Source: Limisalsivibrio acetivorans
GTDB lineage: Bacteria > Chrysiogenota > Deferribacteres > Deferribacterales > Geovibrionaceae
DNA length: 64,000 nt
Assembly (NCBI RefSeq): GCF_000421105.1
Contig: NZ_ATWF01000001.1
Location: 1,747,407-1,811,406 of the forward strand
Direction: 5' to 3'
Made by a program: the position numbers and the translations under genes. The notes under the pieces are model-generated. The model searched no databases, was not told the DNA's origin, and saw nothing but the letters and a program-made list of their open reading frames with translations. Shown one piece after another: positions 53,903 through 61,781 of the stretch; positions within the stretch are counted from its first letter, which is position 1; each line of letters starts with the position of its first letter.

Positions 53903-54052
53903 GGGTTTTCACCCCAAGCATACGACTATTAACTATATAACGGCGTAATTGCCTAGAATATAGGAGTTTCTGCAACCATATTTTCTGACAAATGCCTTCA
54001 TTTAACGCCTGGATAATCTCATTTTTACCTCTATCTCTCCCTGAATAGTGTT
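53903..54052. other. AT-rich intergenic stretch
   Basis: Part of a 288-base gene-free region between the small minus-strand gene and the glutamine synthetase. No terminator or gene is visible in this part; the remainder holds the palindrome and promoter listed next. Confidence 0.5.
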
Positions 54053-54064
54053 TTGTGTACACAA
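54053..54064. promoter_or_regulatory. 12-bp perfect palindrome upstream of glutamine synthetase
   Basis: TTGTGTACACAA, about 40 bases upstream of the predicted -35 box. The size and symmetry suit a dimeric regulator. The factor is unknown. Confidence 0.5.
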
Positions 54065-54104
54065 TTATTTATATTTAAGCACCCTTTTTAATAACCCGTT
54101 GATT

Positions 54105-54132
54105 TTGCATATATGAAATATCGTGTTATGAT
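54105..54132 (+). promoter_or_regulatory. Promoter of the glutamine synthetase gene
   Basis: TTGCAT, 16-base spacer, TATGAT. A small dyad GGGTT-ttt-AACCC (54144-54156) follows near the predicted start of transcription. Confidence 0.5.
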
Positions 54133-54190
54133 TATTGTTTACAGGGTTTTTAACCCATTATTATTTTAATCTAAGCAGGAGTGCTGAAAG

Positions 54191-55507
54191 ATGAATGCAA
54201 ATGATTACGACGGAATCAAATACCAGCTGGAGGACGCCTTCTCCACACGCATCTTCTTCAAGGATTTGCACGGAAGGATGAAAACTGTAAACATTAATCC
54301 CGATGATATCGGCGATATTATTGAAAACGGCGTAGGTATCGATGGCAGCTCCATACCGGGCCTTGCCACTGTTGATAACAGCGATCGAGTGCTGAAGCCC
54401 GTCCCCGAGAGCTTCCGTTTGGTGGATTTCGGCGATGTTAAGATAGGCTTCTTCGCCGGCTCCGTGTACGAACAGGACGGCTCACGCTCCGGACTGGACC
54501 CAAGATACATCCTCGAAAAGGCAGTAGATACTGCATCTGAGGAGTTCGGGTTCAGGTTTATAACAGGACCGGAGCACGAGTTCTTCCTTTTACAGGATGA
54601 TGAATTCGGAGAGGATATCCACTCAGACGCACTCGGCTATTTCAGCTCCGCACCCACAGATGCGGGGGATGCTGTACGTCAGGATATAGTCAACATCCTT
54701 GCTGAATGCGGGATAAAATACGAAAAAACCCACCACGAGGTAACCTCATCCCAGCATGAAGTTAACCTTGAAGCTGGCGATCCTCTCAGCATGGCGGACA
54801 GGACACTCCTTTTCGAGTTTGTAACCAAAGAGGTGGCCGCTAGACACGGTCTGCATGCAACGTTTATGTCAAAGCCCTTCACAGGTGAGAATAGAAACGC
54901 ATTTCATATCCATCTATCCATACTCGACAATGTCGGGGACAACATATGCCATGATCCAGACAAGGAATATGGACTAAGCGAAACACTCATGCACTTCATC
55001 GGCGGGGTAACGGATAAGGCGAGGGAGATCTCCATCCTGCTGGCCTCCACAGTCAACTCATACAAAGCCTATGTGCTGGACAAGGAAGCACCTGTGATCC
55101 GTGGGTGGGGGCTTAGAAACCGCAGCTCTATGGTCCGGATACCCCATGCGAAAAGCACCAAAGCCACACGCATGGAACTGCGCTGTGCAGACCCTGCGGG
55201 GAATGTGTATCTCCAGTTTGCCGGGCTAATCAATGCCGGCCTTGAAGGCATACGGAAAGGAACCGGCGCAGGAAAGCCAGACTCCGGCAGTACGTATAAG
55301 AAGTCATCGGGCAGGAAGGTTTACGACAGAAAGTATCTCCCCAGGGACTTCTTCGAAGCGCTCATGGAGGCGGAGAGAAGCGGTTTCCTCAAAGGGATGC
55401 TCGGCGAGGAGCTTTACAAAAACTATATGACGCTCAAGGTTAATGAGTGGGAGGAATACCGGACCACTATCACTGATTTTGAGCATAACAAATATCTAAG
55501 TATTTAA
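54191..55507 (+). CDS. glnA: Glutamine synthetase, type I
   Basis: ATP-dependent amidation of glutamate (438 aa). N-terminal beta-grasp with GVGIDGSSIPGL; catalytic domain with GPEHEFFLL, HEVTSSQHEVNLE, GENRNAFHIHLS, NSYKAYV and RIPHAKSTKATRMELRCADPA. The C-terminus (GRKVYDRKYLPRDF) does not show the NLYDLP adenylylation site of the beta subtype. AGCAGGAG precedes the ATG. It shares a transcript with the aminomutase gene 11 bases downstream; a terminator follows that gene. Given the partner, beta-glutamate is a conceivable alternative substrate. Confidence 0.9.
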   Translation: MNANDYDGIKYQLEDAFSTRIFFKDLHGRMKTVNINPDDIGDIIENGVGIDGSSIPGLATVDNSDRVLKPVPESFRLVDFGDVKIGFFAGSVYEQDGSRSGLDPRYILEKAVDTASEEFGFRFITGPEHEFFLLQDDEFGEDIHSDALGYFSSAPTDAGDAVRQDIVNILAECGIKYEKTHHEVTSSQHEVNLEAGDPLSMADRTLLFEFVTKEVAARHGLHATFMSKPFTGENRNAFHIHLSILDNVGDNICHDPDKEYGLSETLMHFIGGVTDKAREISILLASTVNSYKAYVLDKEAPVIRGWGLRNRSSMVRIPHAKSTKATRMELRCADPAGNVYLQFAGLINAGLEGIRKGTGAGKPDSGSTYKKSSGRKVYDRKYLPRDFFEALMEAERSGFLKGMLGEELYKNYMTLKVNEWEEYRTTITDFEHNKYLSI

Positions 55508-55518
55508 GGGAGGAAAAT

Positions 55519-56598
55519 ATGCCTGATACTGAATGGAAAGAACAATTAAAGAACTTTGTTAATACTAAGGAAAGGGTTCAGAAATTCATCAACCTCACCG
55601 AGGCTGAGGAAGAGGCCATCGACAACATGAAAACAACATGGGGAACAACACCCTATTTCGCCTCACTCATGGATAAGGATGACCCCAACTGCCCCATAAG
55701 AAGGCAGATCGTACCCAACCGTCTCGAGATGGAAAACACCTTCGGAATGCAGGACTATCTCGTCTGGAAGGAGAACCGTGCAACGGAGGAGAAACGCCCC
55801 GACACCATCGCAAGACAGTATACGGACAGGGTCGCCTTCACCGTATCCCAGTTCTGCGGCATATACTGCCGTCACTGTTTCCGCAAGGAGCTTGTGGTGG
55901 ATCAGGATCTCAAGTTCAGCTTCGATGTGGACGAGGGGATCAGATGGATCGCAGAGCATGAGGAGATCAGAGACGTTCTCGTAACAGGCGGCGATCCCCT
56001 GCTCTTCTCCGATGATAAGCTGGAATACCTCATCCGCAAGCTTGAGGAGATCCCCCATGTGGAGATGATACGCTTCGGCTCAAGGGCACCCGTTGTGCTC
56101 CCCCAGAGGGTAACACCCGGTCTCAAGAAGGTTCTCGAAGGAAACAGGCGTGTGCCGATCTGGCTCAACACGCAGGTTAATCACCCGAAGGAGATCACCG
56201 AGGAGACAAAGAAGGCTGTCTACGGGCTTATGACAAGCGGCGTTAACGTGGGTAATCAGGCGGTTCTGCTCAAAGGGATCAACGATGACGTACCCACGTT
56301 CAGAGAGCTCCACCAGAAACTGCTCCGCACAAGGATACGCCCCTACTATGTATTCTACTGCGAACCCGCACCCGGTATCGACCACTTCCGTACCCCCGTG
56401 GAGAAAGGCGCTGAGCTTATACGGGATGCCATCAGAGGGCACACCACAGGGCTCGCACAGCCGATGTACGCCATCGCAACTAATATCGGCAAGATTCCGC
56501 TCATGCCCGATTACTATATCAAAGGGAAGGACGACGAGTTCTATACCCTCTGCAACTACAAAGGTGAAACAACGAAGATACCTAACATACCCGAATAA
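55519..56598 (+). CDS. KamA-family radical SAM aminomutase with altered substrate residues
   Basis: PLP- and radical-SAM-dependent 2,3-aminomutase (359 aa). Cluster C113, C117, C120 in SQFCGIYCRHCFRK; TGGDPLLFSDDKLEYL; C-terminal RTPVEKG, RGHTTGLAQP and GKIPLMPDYY with the PLP lysine K325. By my alignment the two aspartates that bind the lysine side chain in clostridial lysine 2,3-aminomutase (D293, D330) are here E282 and A320. Glutamate 2,3-aminomutase has Lys and Asn at those sites, so the substrate is uncertain. No acetyltransferase ablB is near. AAGGGAGG precedes the ATG. Confidence 0.85.
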   Translation: MPDTEWKEQLKNFVNTKERVQKFINLTEAEEEAIDNMKTTWGTTPYFASLMDKDDPNCPIRRQIVPNRLEMENTFGMQDYLVWKENRATEEKRPDTIARQYTDRVAFTVSQFCGIYCRHCFRKELVVDQDLKFSFDVDEGIRWIAEHEEIRDVLVTGGDPLLFSDDKLEYLIRKLEEIPHVEMIRFGSRAPVVLPQRVTPGLKKVLEGNRRVPIWLNTQVNHPKEITEETKKAVYGLMTSGVNVGNQAVLLKGINDDVPTFRELHQKLLRTRIRPYYVFYCEPAPGIDHFRTPVEKGAELIRDAIRGHTTGLAQPMYAIATNIGKIPLMPDYYIKGKDDEFYTLCNYKGETTKIPNIPE

Positions 56599-56601
56599 CA
56601 A

Positions 56602-56627
56602 AAAAGCCCCCGAAAGGGGGCTTTTAT
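56602..56627 (+). terminator. Terminator after the aminomutase gene
   Basis: AAAAGCCCCC-gaaa-GGGGGCTTTT, a perfect 10-bp symmetric stem; could work on both strands. The next 150 bases to the DksA/TraR gene contain nothing recognisable. Confidence 0.92.
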
Positions 56628-56776
56628 TTGATTAGACTCACCATTTTTTCACCTGGATTCAATAATTAAGTGCAACTTTTAAGTAGTGGTCAAAAGAGGT
56701 GGTTTGACCCCAAAAGCACCCCATAAGTTTTTACTATAAACAGTCAAACACGAAATAAGCGATGAATCCGATAATG

Positions 56777-57133
56777 TTAACGCTCATTCATGCATTGTAT
56801 GCAGATGACTGCTTCGGGTACGAGGCGGAGTCGTTTCATAGGTATCGGTTCTTCACACTCGGTACAGAGGCCGAAATCTTCGTCTGAGTCGACCCGCTTG
56901 AGTGCTTCCTTGAGTCTTCCGAGGCGTGCTTTTTTTGTATTGAGGCTACGTTCTGCGACTCCGGCGGCCTGCATCGCTTCGAGGCGGGAGAGTCTGCCGA
57001 TGGCGGTATCGGGCACGATGGGTGATTGGCCGTCCTTCCCTGCGTTGATCTCGTTTTCAATGGATTCGATCATCTCTACGATGATACTTCGGATTTCCTC
57101 TTTTTGTTCCTTGCTTAATTCGTCCATCGGCAC
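56777..57133 (-). CDS. DksA/TraR-family zinc-finger protein
   Basis: 118 aa. A long helical N-terminal region (about 5-80), then the zinc finger CTECEEPIPMKRLRLVPEAV with a second pair CIQC. Probably binds RNA polymerase like DksA/TraR, or is a YocK/YteA-like relative. Starts at ATG; the ribosome site is not obvious. Divergent from the methyltransferase. Confidence 0.88.
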   Translation of the reverse strand: MPMDELSKEQKEEIRSIIVEMIESIENEINAGKDGQSPIVPDTAIGRLSRLEAMQAAGVAERSLNTKKARLGRLKEALKRVDSDEDFGLCTECEEPIPMKRLRLVPEAVICIQCMNER

Positions 57134-57220
57134 AGTTTAGTGGAAATATCCGCCTATGCAAGTTGAAATGCACGGGCTCAGCGATATTGATTATTCGGGG
57201 TGATTTGGTATATTGGCGTG

Positions 57221-57868
57221 ATGGACAAGGATAAATTCTCTATAACTGATACTGTTTTGATGGATTATACCCCTCTGAAGGGTGATGTGGCTGAGATCGG
57301 CTGCGGTGAAGGCCGGATGACCCGTGTTCTTGCGGATATCAGCCGTGGTTTGAAAGCCGTTGAGCCAGATCGCTCTGCCATTGAAAAGGCGAAGGCTGTT
57401 CTCCCTGATATCGAATTCTACTGTAGAAGTGCCGAAGATACAGGGCTTAACAGCTACTCGTTCGATGTTGTGCTTTTCAGCCTTAGCTTTCACCATGTCA
57501 GCGATATGGAGTCTGCCCTTTCCGAGGCGTTCCGGCTTTTGCGCACCGATGGCGAGATAGTATTGATCGAGCCGGAGGAGAACTGCGAGCTGATGAAGAT
57601 CTGCGCTGTATTTGACATAGAAGAGAGCAGACGGCTTTACGAAGCGAAGAAGTGCATGAGTATCTATGATGCGGATTTTTACCCGCTACGAACCTTTGAG
57701 CCCGTTTGGGAATTCGCCGATGCTGATGAGCTGCACCGTTGGCTGGAGGATTATTACGGCGGAACGGAGGAACAGCACCTTGAGGTGGACAGGCTGCTCG
57801 GTGATAAAGTGAAAGATTCTCCCCTACTGCTCGATGACAGGCTGACACTTATTTCAGGAAGACTCTAA
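57221..57868 (+). CDS. SAM-dependent methyltransferase, class I
   Basis: 215 aa. Rossmann-type motifs: VAEIGCGEGRMTRVL (motif I), AVEPDRSAIEKAK (acidic residue after strand 2), FDVVLFSLSFHHVSD and LRTDGEIVLIEPE. Small-molecule-type methyltransferase; substrate unknown. Starts at the ATG at 57221, with only a weak ribosome site. Confidence 0.85.
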   Translation: MDKDKFSITDTVLMDYTPLKGDVAEIGCGEGRMTRVLADISRGLKAVEPDRSAIEKAKAVLPDIEFYCRSAEDTGLNSYSFDVVLFSLSFHHVSDMESALSEAFRLLRTDGEIVLIEPEENCELMKICAVFDIEESRRLYEAKKCMSIYDADFYPLRTFEPVWEFADADELHRWLEDYYGGTEEQHLEVDRLLGDKVKDSPLLLDDRLTLISGRL

Positions 57869-57941
57869 CCCATAAAGTATTGTTGAGGATGCTTATATCC
57901 GATTAGAATTGTAGCAATTTACTTACTTTACATAGCTTTCA

Positions 57942-57969
57942 TTGACTGAGTGACACGCCATGTTAAGAT
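57942..57969 (+). promoter_or_regulatory. Promoter of the cytochrome c oxidase operon
   Basis: TTGACT, 16-base spacer, TAAGAT, 30 bases upstream of the cytochrome c start. Confidence 0.5.
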
Positions 57970-57998
57970 TGATAAAGGTTATTGAAAAGGAGTGTGCT

Positions 57999-58304
57999 AT
58001 GAAACATTTATTAATTGCAACAGCCCTCATTATTTTTATTGGTATTTCAGCCTTCGCCGCCAGCGGAGCAGAAGAACTCTACAAGAGCAAATGCATGAGC
58101 TGTCACGGTGCAGATGGTACAAAGGAAGCCCTAGGAACCAGTGCGCCCCTTAAGGGACAGTCCGCCTCTGATATCCTTAGCAAGCTTAAGGGCTATGCTG
58201 ACGGAAGCTACGGAGGAAGCAAGAAGGTTATCATGAAAGGGCAAGTGGGCAGGCTCAGCGAAGAGGAGCTTAAGTCACTCGCCGATTACATCGCCACATT
58301 CTGA
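57999..58304 (+). CDS. Monoheme cytochrome c, class I
   Basis: 101 aa with a cleavable signal peptide (about 1-20, ending ISAFAA). Heme site CMSCH, then the conserved C-terminal LADYIATF and a Met ligand in the KVIMKGQVG region. Probably donates electrons to the oxidase encoded downstream. AAAAGGAG lies 6 bases before the ATG. Confidence 0.93.
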   Translation: MKHLLIATALIIFIGISAFAASGAEELYKSKCMSCHGADGTKEALGTSAPLKGQSASDILSKLKGYADGSYGGSKKVIMKGQVGRLSEEELKSLADYIATF

Positions 58305-58309
58305 TAGCC

Positions 58310-59269
58310 ATGAAGCCTAAACTCTTATTGAGCACTTTCCTGCTTTTTCTCCTTATAGCTGTGTCCTCACCAGCAGAAGAGCATGACCATGCTATGGACA
58401 ATACCTCAATGGACGGGCATAGCACCATGGACAACGCTTCAATGGAACACAAAAACATGAACCATGAAGCGATGGAGCACGAAAACATGGACCATGAAGG
58501 TCATGAAGGCATGGATATGGAGGATGAAGGGCATGTCCATCAAGAGATAACCGAGGAGGAAAAGAAGGAGCTCAACGTTGGCATTACGGAAAAGCTGGGT
58601 CAGCAGGCGGCTCTTGATGCTGTATTCAAGGACTCCGAAGGTAATGAGATTCGTTTTGGAGATCTTCTGGAGCAGCCCGTTCTTGTGGCCCCTGTTTATT
58701 ATTCCTGCCCAAACGTTTGCAACTTTCTGCAGAGCCGGCTGGCACAGATCCTTCCTGATATAAAGCTGGAGCCCATCGAGGATTATAAGATGATTTCCAT
58801 TAGCTTCGATGAGTATGACACACCGGAGATTGCCGCCAACAAGAAGAAGAACTACTTCAAGGCTATGGACAACAACTATCCCAAGGATGGATGGCTGTTT
58901 CTCTCCGGTGATAAAGAGAATATCGACCTCTTTATGGATTCCATCGGCTTCCGTTTCGACAGGAGGGGTAAGGATTTTGTCCATGCAGTGACAACCGTTG
59001 CCATATCACCAGAGGGGAAGATAGCAAGGTATCTTTACGGTACCGATGTGCTCCCCTTTGAGTTTACCCTGGCAGCCACCGAGGCGGCTGAGGGGAAGGT
59101 GGGGCTTTCTGTTCAGAAGCTTGTCCGCTTCTGTTTCAGCTACGACCCGCAGGGGCAGACATACGTCTTTAACATACTGAGGGTAACGGCGGTGGCCGTT
59201 ATCGGATTTATTATAATATTTGTCGCATTCCTCTATTTCGGCGGCAAAAAAAGTAAACGAAGGAAATAG
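58310..59269 (+). CDS. Sco1/SenC copper chaperone with His/Met-rich domain
   Basis: 319 aa. Signal peptide, then about 60 residues dominated by His, Met, Glu and Asp (repeated DHEGHEGMDM-like and HKNMNHEAMEHE units), likely copper-binding. The thioredoxin-fold Sco domain has YSCPNVCNFL (CxxxC) and the distal His in DFVHAVTTV. A C-terminal transmembrane helix (about 288-312) anchors it. Role: Cu(A) assembly for oxidase subunit II encoded in the same operon. Confidence 0.9.
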   Translation: MKPKLLLSTFLLFLLIAVSSPAEEHDHAMDNTSMDGHSTMDNASMEHKNMNHEAMEHENMDHEGHEGMDMEDEGHVHQEITEEEKKELNVGITEKLGQQAALDAVFKDSEGNEIRFGDLLEQPVLVAPVYYSCPNVCNFLQSRLAQILPDIKLEPIEDYKMISISFDEYDTPEIAANKKKNYFKAMDNNYPKDGWLFLSGDKENIDLFMDSIGFRFDRRGKDFVHAVTTVAISPEGKIARYLYGTDVLPFEFTLAATEAAEGKVGLSVQKLVRFCFSYDPQGQTYVFNILRVTAVAVIGFIIIFVAFLYFGGKKSKRRK

Positions 59270-59272
59270 TTT

Positions 59273-60886
59273 ATGGATAATGCTGTGAAAGCGCAACCAA
59301 ACTTCTTCGAGGAGAAGCGGGGGATACTCTCCTGGATTTTTACCACCGACCATAAGCGGATCGGGCTTATGTACCTTTACCTCGTACTCGCCTTCTTCAT
59401 CGTCGGCGTGGTTCTTGGTCTTCTTATCCGTATGGAGCTTATTGCACCCGGCGAAACGATAATGAAGGCCCAGAGCTACAACGCCGTCTTTACCCTGCAC
59501 GGGGTGATCATGATCTTCATCGTGGTTATCCCCAGTATACCGGCGGCCTTCGGCAACATTCTGCTCCCCATACACATTGGAGCGGAGGATGTCGCTTTCC
59601 CGAGGCTGAACCTGCTCTCGTGGTGGCTATATGTCATAGGTACAGTCTTTGCCCTCATCTCCCTTTTCACAGGGCAGGGCCCCCCAGATACAGGGTGGAC
59701 GTTCTATGTGCCGTTCAGCGAATTCACCACAACGAACGTGAGCGTGGCGGTGTTTGGAGTATTTATCCTCGGTTTTTCATCGATTTTGACAGGGCTTAAC
59801 TTTATCACAACGATACACCGCCTCCGTGCACCGGGGATGAACTGGACAAGGATTCCACTTTTCGCATGGTCACTCTACGCAACTGCTTGGATACAGGTTC
59901 TTGCCACGCCTATTCTGGGTATAACCGTACTGCTCGTTATGGCGGAAAGGATACTCGGCGTCGGGCTTTTCGATCCCGCCAAGGGTGGTGATCCGATCCT
60001 GTATCAGCATCTTTTCTGGATATACTCGCACCCGGCGGTTTATATAATGATCCTCCCCGCCATGGGTGTTATAAGCGAGATCATCCCCGTTTTCGCAAGG
60101 AAGCATATCTTCGGCTACAAGATGATAGCGTTTTCAAGCCTCGCCATCGCCTTTGCCGGTTCCCTCGTGTGGGCGCATCATATGTTTACCAGTGGAATGA
60201 GCGATACGGCGGTACTGATCTTCTCGTTCCTGACGTTTATCGTTGCGATACCATCGGCTATCAAGGTCTTTAACTGGACCGCTACGCTGTATAAGGGCTC
60301 CATATCCGTAAGAACACCTCTGCTCTATGCCCTCAGCTTTATATTCCTTTTCTCCGTGGGTGGTCTGGCAGGGCTTCTACTCGGCTCCGCTGGAACGGAT
60401 GTGCACCTGCACGATACGTACTTTGTTGTCAGCCATTTCCACTACGTAATCTTTGGTGGAACGGGCTTCGGACTGTTTGCGGCGATGCACTTCTGGTTTC
60501 CGAAGATCTACGGTCGCATGTATAACGAGCGGATCGCAAATATCGCATGGCTCATACTTTTTGTGGGCTTTAATGTTCTCTATTTCCCACTTTACGTCAT
60601 AGGTTTGCAGGGGATGCCAAGGCGATACTACGACTATCTCCCCCAGTACACCGGAGGACACTTTATCTCCACCGTTGGCTCATGGATAGTTGCTGTGGGA
60701 CTGTTGATAATGTTTGTGAACATCTTCCATGGAATGCGTAAAGGGCCCAAGGTGGGCAGAAACCCCTGGGGCGGAGCAACACTCGAGTGGTTTGTTCCAT
60801 CTCCGCCGCCGCTTCTCAACTTTGAAGAGGAGCCGGAGGTCACCAGAAGCCCCTATAACTACAAGGGGGTAGAGCCTGATGAGTAA
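59273..60886 (+). CDS. ctaD: Cytochrome c oxidase subunit I
   Basis: Catalytic heme-copper oxygen reductase subunit (537 aa, 12 helices). Low-spin heme His in FTLHGVIMIF; WIYSHPAVYIMILP with the Cu(B)-His and cross-linked Tyr region; HHMFTSGM; HDTYFVVSHFHYV. The residues GSAGTDVHLHDTYF are of type A. The start overlaps nothing upstream (3-base gap to Sco); the end overlaps subunit III by 8 bases. Confidence 0.96.
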   Translation: MDNAVKAQPNFFEEKRGILSWIFTTDHKRIGLMYLYLVLAFFIVGVVLGLLIRMELIAPGETIMKAQSYNAVFTLHGVIMIFIVVIPSIPAAFGNILLPIHIGAEDVAFPRLNLLSWWLYVIGTVFALISLFTGQGPPDTGWTFYVPFSEFTTTNVSVAVFGVFILGFSSILTGLNFITTIHRLRAPGMNWTRIPLFAWSLYATAWIQVLATPILGITVLLVMAERILGVGLFDPAKGGDPILYQHLFWIYSHPAVYIMILPAMGVISEIIPVFARKHIFGYKMIAFSSLAIAFAGSLVWAHHMFTSGMSDTAVLIFSFLTFIVAIPSAIKVFNWTATLYKGSISVRTPLLYALSFIFLFSVGGLAGLLLGSAGTDVHLHDTYFVVSHFHYVIFGGTGFGLFAAMHFWFPKIYGRMYNERIANIAWLILFVGFNVLYFPLYVIGLQGMPRRYYDYLPQYTGGHFISTVGSWIVAVGLLIMFVNIFHGMRKGPKVGRNPWGGATLEWFVPSPPPLLNFEEEPEVTRSPYNYKGVEPDE

Positions 60887-61478
60887 TATTCATAAGGATT
60901 ACGAAGGCGCAAAGCTCGGTATGTGGCTCTTCTTGTTTACGGAGATTCTACTCTTCGGCGGAATGTTTCTGCTCTATGCCATATATCTCGCCAAATTCCC
61001 CTCGGAGTTCCATAAAGGGGGGGATGAGCTGGATGTTGTTATCGGCGGGGTCAATACCGTTGTCCTTCTCATAAGCTCCTTCTTTGTGGCTATATCGATA
61101 ACGGCCATACGTCTTGGTAATAAAAAGGCGTGTCTCAGGTATGTGTATATAACCATAGCCTGCTCGCTTATTTTCCTCGTAAATAAATTTTTCGAATGGA
61201 AGGCAAAGTTCAGCCACGGAATATACCCCGATTCGGAGCATCTTAAGGAATTGAGCCAGGGTGAGAATATATTCTACGGCCTTTACTTCCTGATGACCGG
61301 CCTCCACGGCCTGCATGTAATAATCGGTGCCGTTGTTCTGGGGTTTGCCGTATATTTTATTCAGCGGGATAAGATCAATAAGGAGGATTTTGTATTCCTC
61401 GAGAACGGTGGCCTTTACTGGCACCTTGTGGATCTTATCTGGATATTCCTTTTTCCGCTGTTTTATCTTGTGTTGTGA
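60879..61478 (+). CDS. ctaE: Cytochrome c oxidase subunit III
   Basis: 199 aa, five-helix form. KLGMWLFLFTEILLFGGMF near the start, GLHGLHVIIGAVVLG and the terminal WHLVDLIWIFLFPLFYL. Shorter than the seven-helix mitochondrial type, as usual for caa3-type oxidases. Confidence 0.95.
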   Translation: MSNIHKDYEGAKLGMWLFLFTEILLFGGMFLLYAIYLAKFPSEFHKGGDELDVVIGGVNTVVLLISSFFVAISITAIRLGNKKACLRYVYITIACSLIFLVNKFFEWKAKFSHGIYPDSEHLKELSQGENIFYGLYFLMTGLHGLHVIIGAVVLGFAVYFIQRDKINKEDFVFLENGGLYWHLVDLIWIFLFPLFYLVL

Positions 61479-61487
61479 GGTGATTAT

Positions 61488-61781
61488 ATGAGTGCGAACG
61501 AACAGCATATACTTAGTTACAAGAAGGCGTTTATCGTCCTTGTCCTGCTTCTCATCCTCACCGGGCTAACGGTGGTTATGGCTGAGGTGGACCTGGGCTA
61601 TCTTAACGTCGTGGTTGCCCTTGCCCTCGCAACAAGCAAGTCACTTCTGGTTATCATGTATTTCATGCACCTACAGTATGAGAGGCCGTACCTTAAGGGG
61701 GTTGTTTTCATGACATTCCTTCTGCTTGCGATATTCATCGGATTCACCTTCTTCGATGTGTCTTTCAGGGGAGGTTCATAG
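61488..61781 (+). CDS. ctaF: Cytochrome c oxidase subunit IV
   Basis: 97 aa, three transmembrane helices, LALATSKSLLVIMYFMHLQYE motif region typical of the prokaryotic subunit IV. Directly abuts the subunit II gene (stop then ATG). Confidence 0.9.
   Translation: MSANEQHILSYKKAFIVLVLLLILTGLTVVMAEVDLGYLNVVVALALATSKSLLVIMYFMHLQYERPYLKGVVFMTFLLLAIFIGFTFFDVSFRGGS

Noticed and set aside
56628-56776. Insertion-sequence remnant after the aminomutase terminator
   Set aside because: AT-rich sequence with no inverted repeats or transposase fragment.
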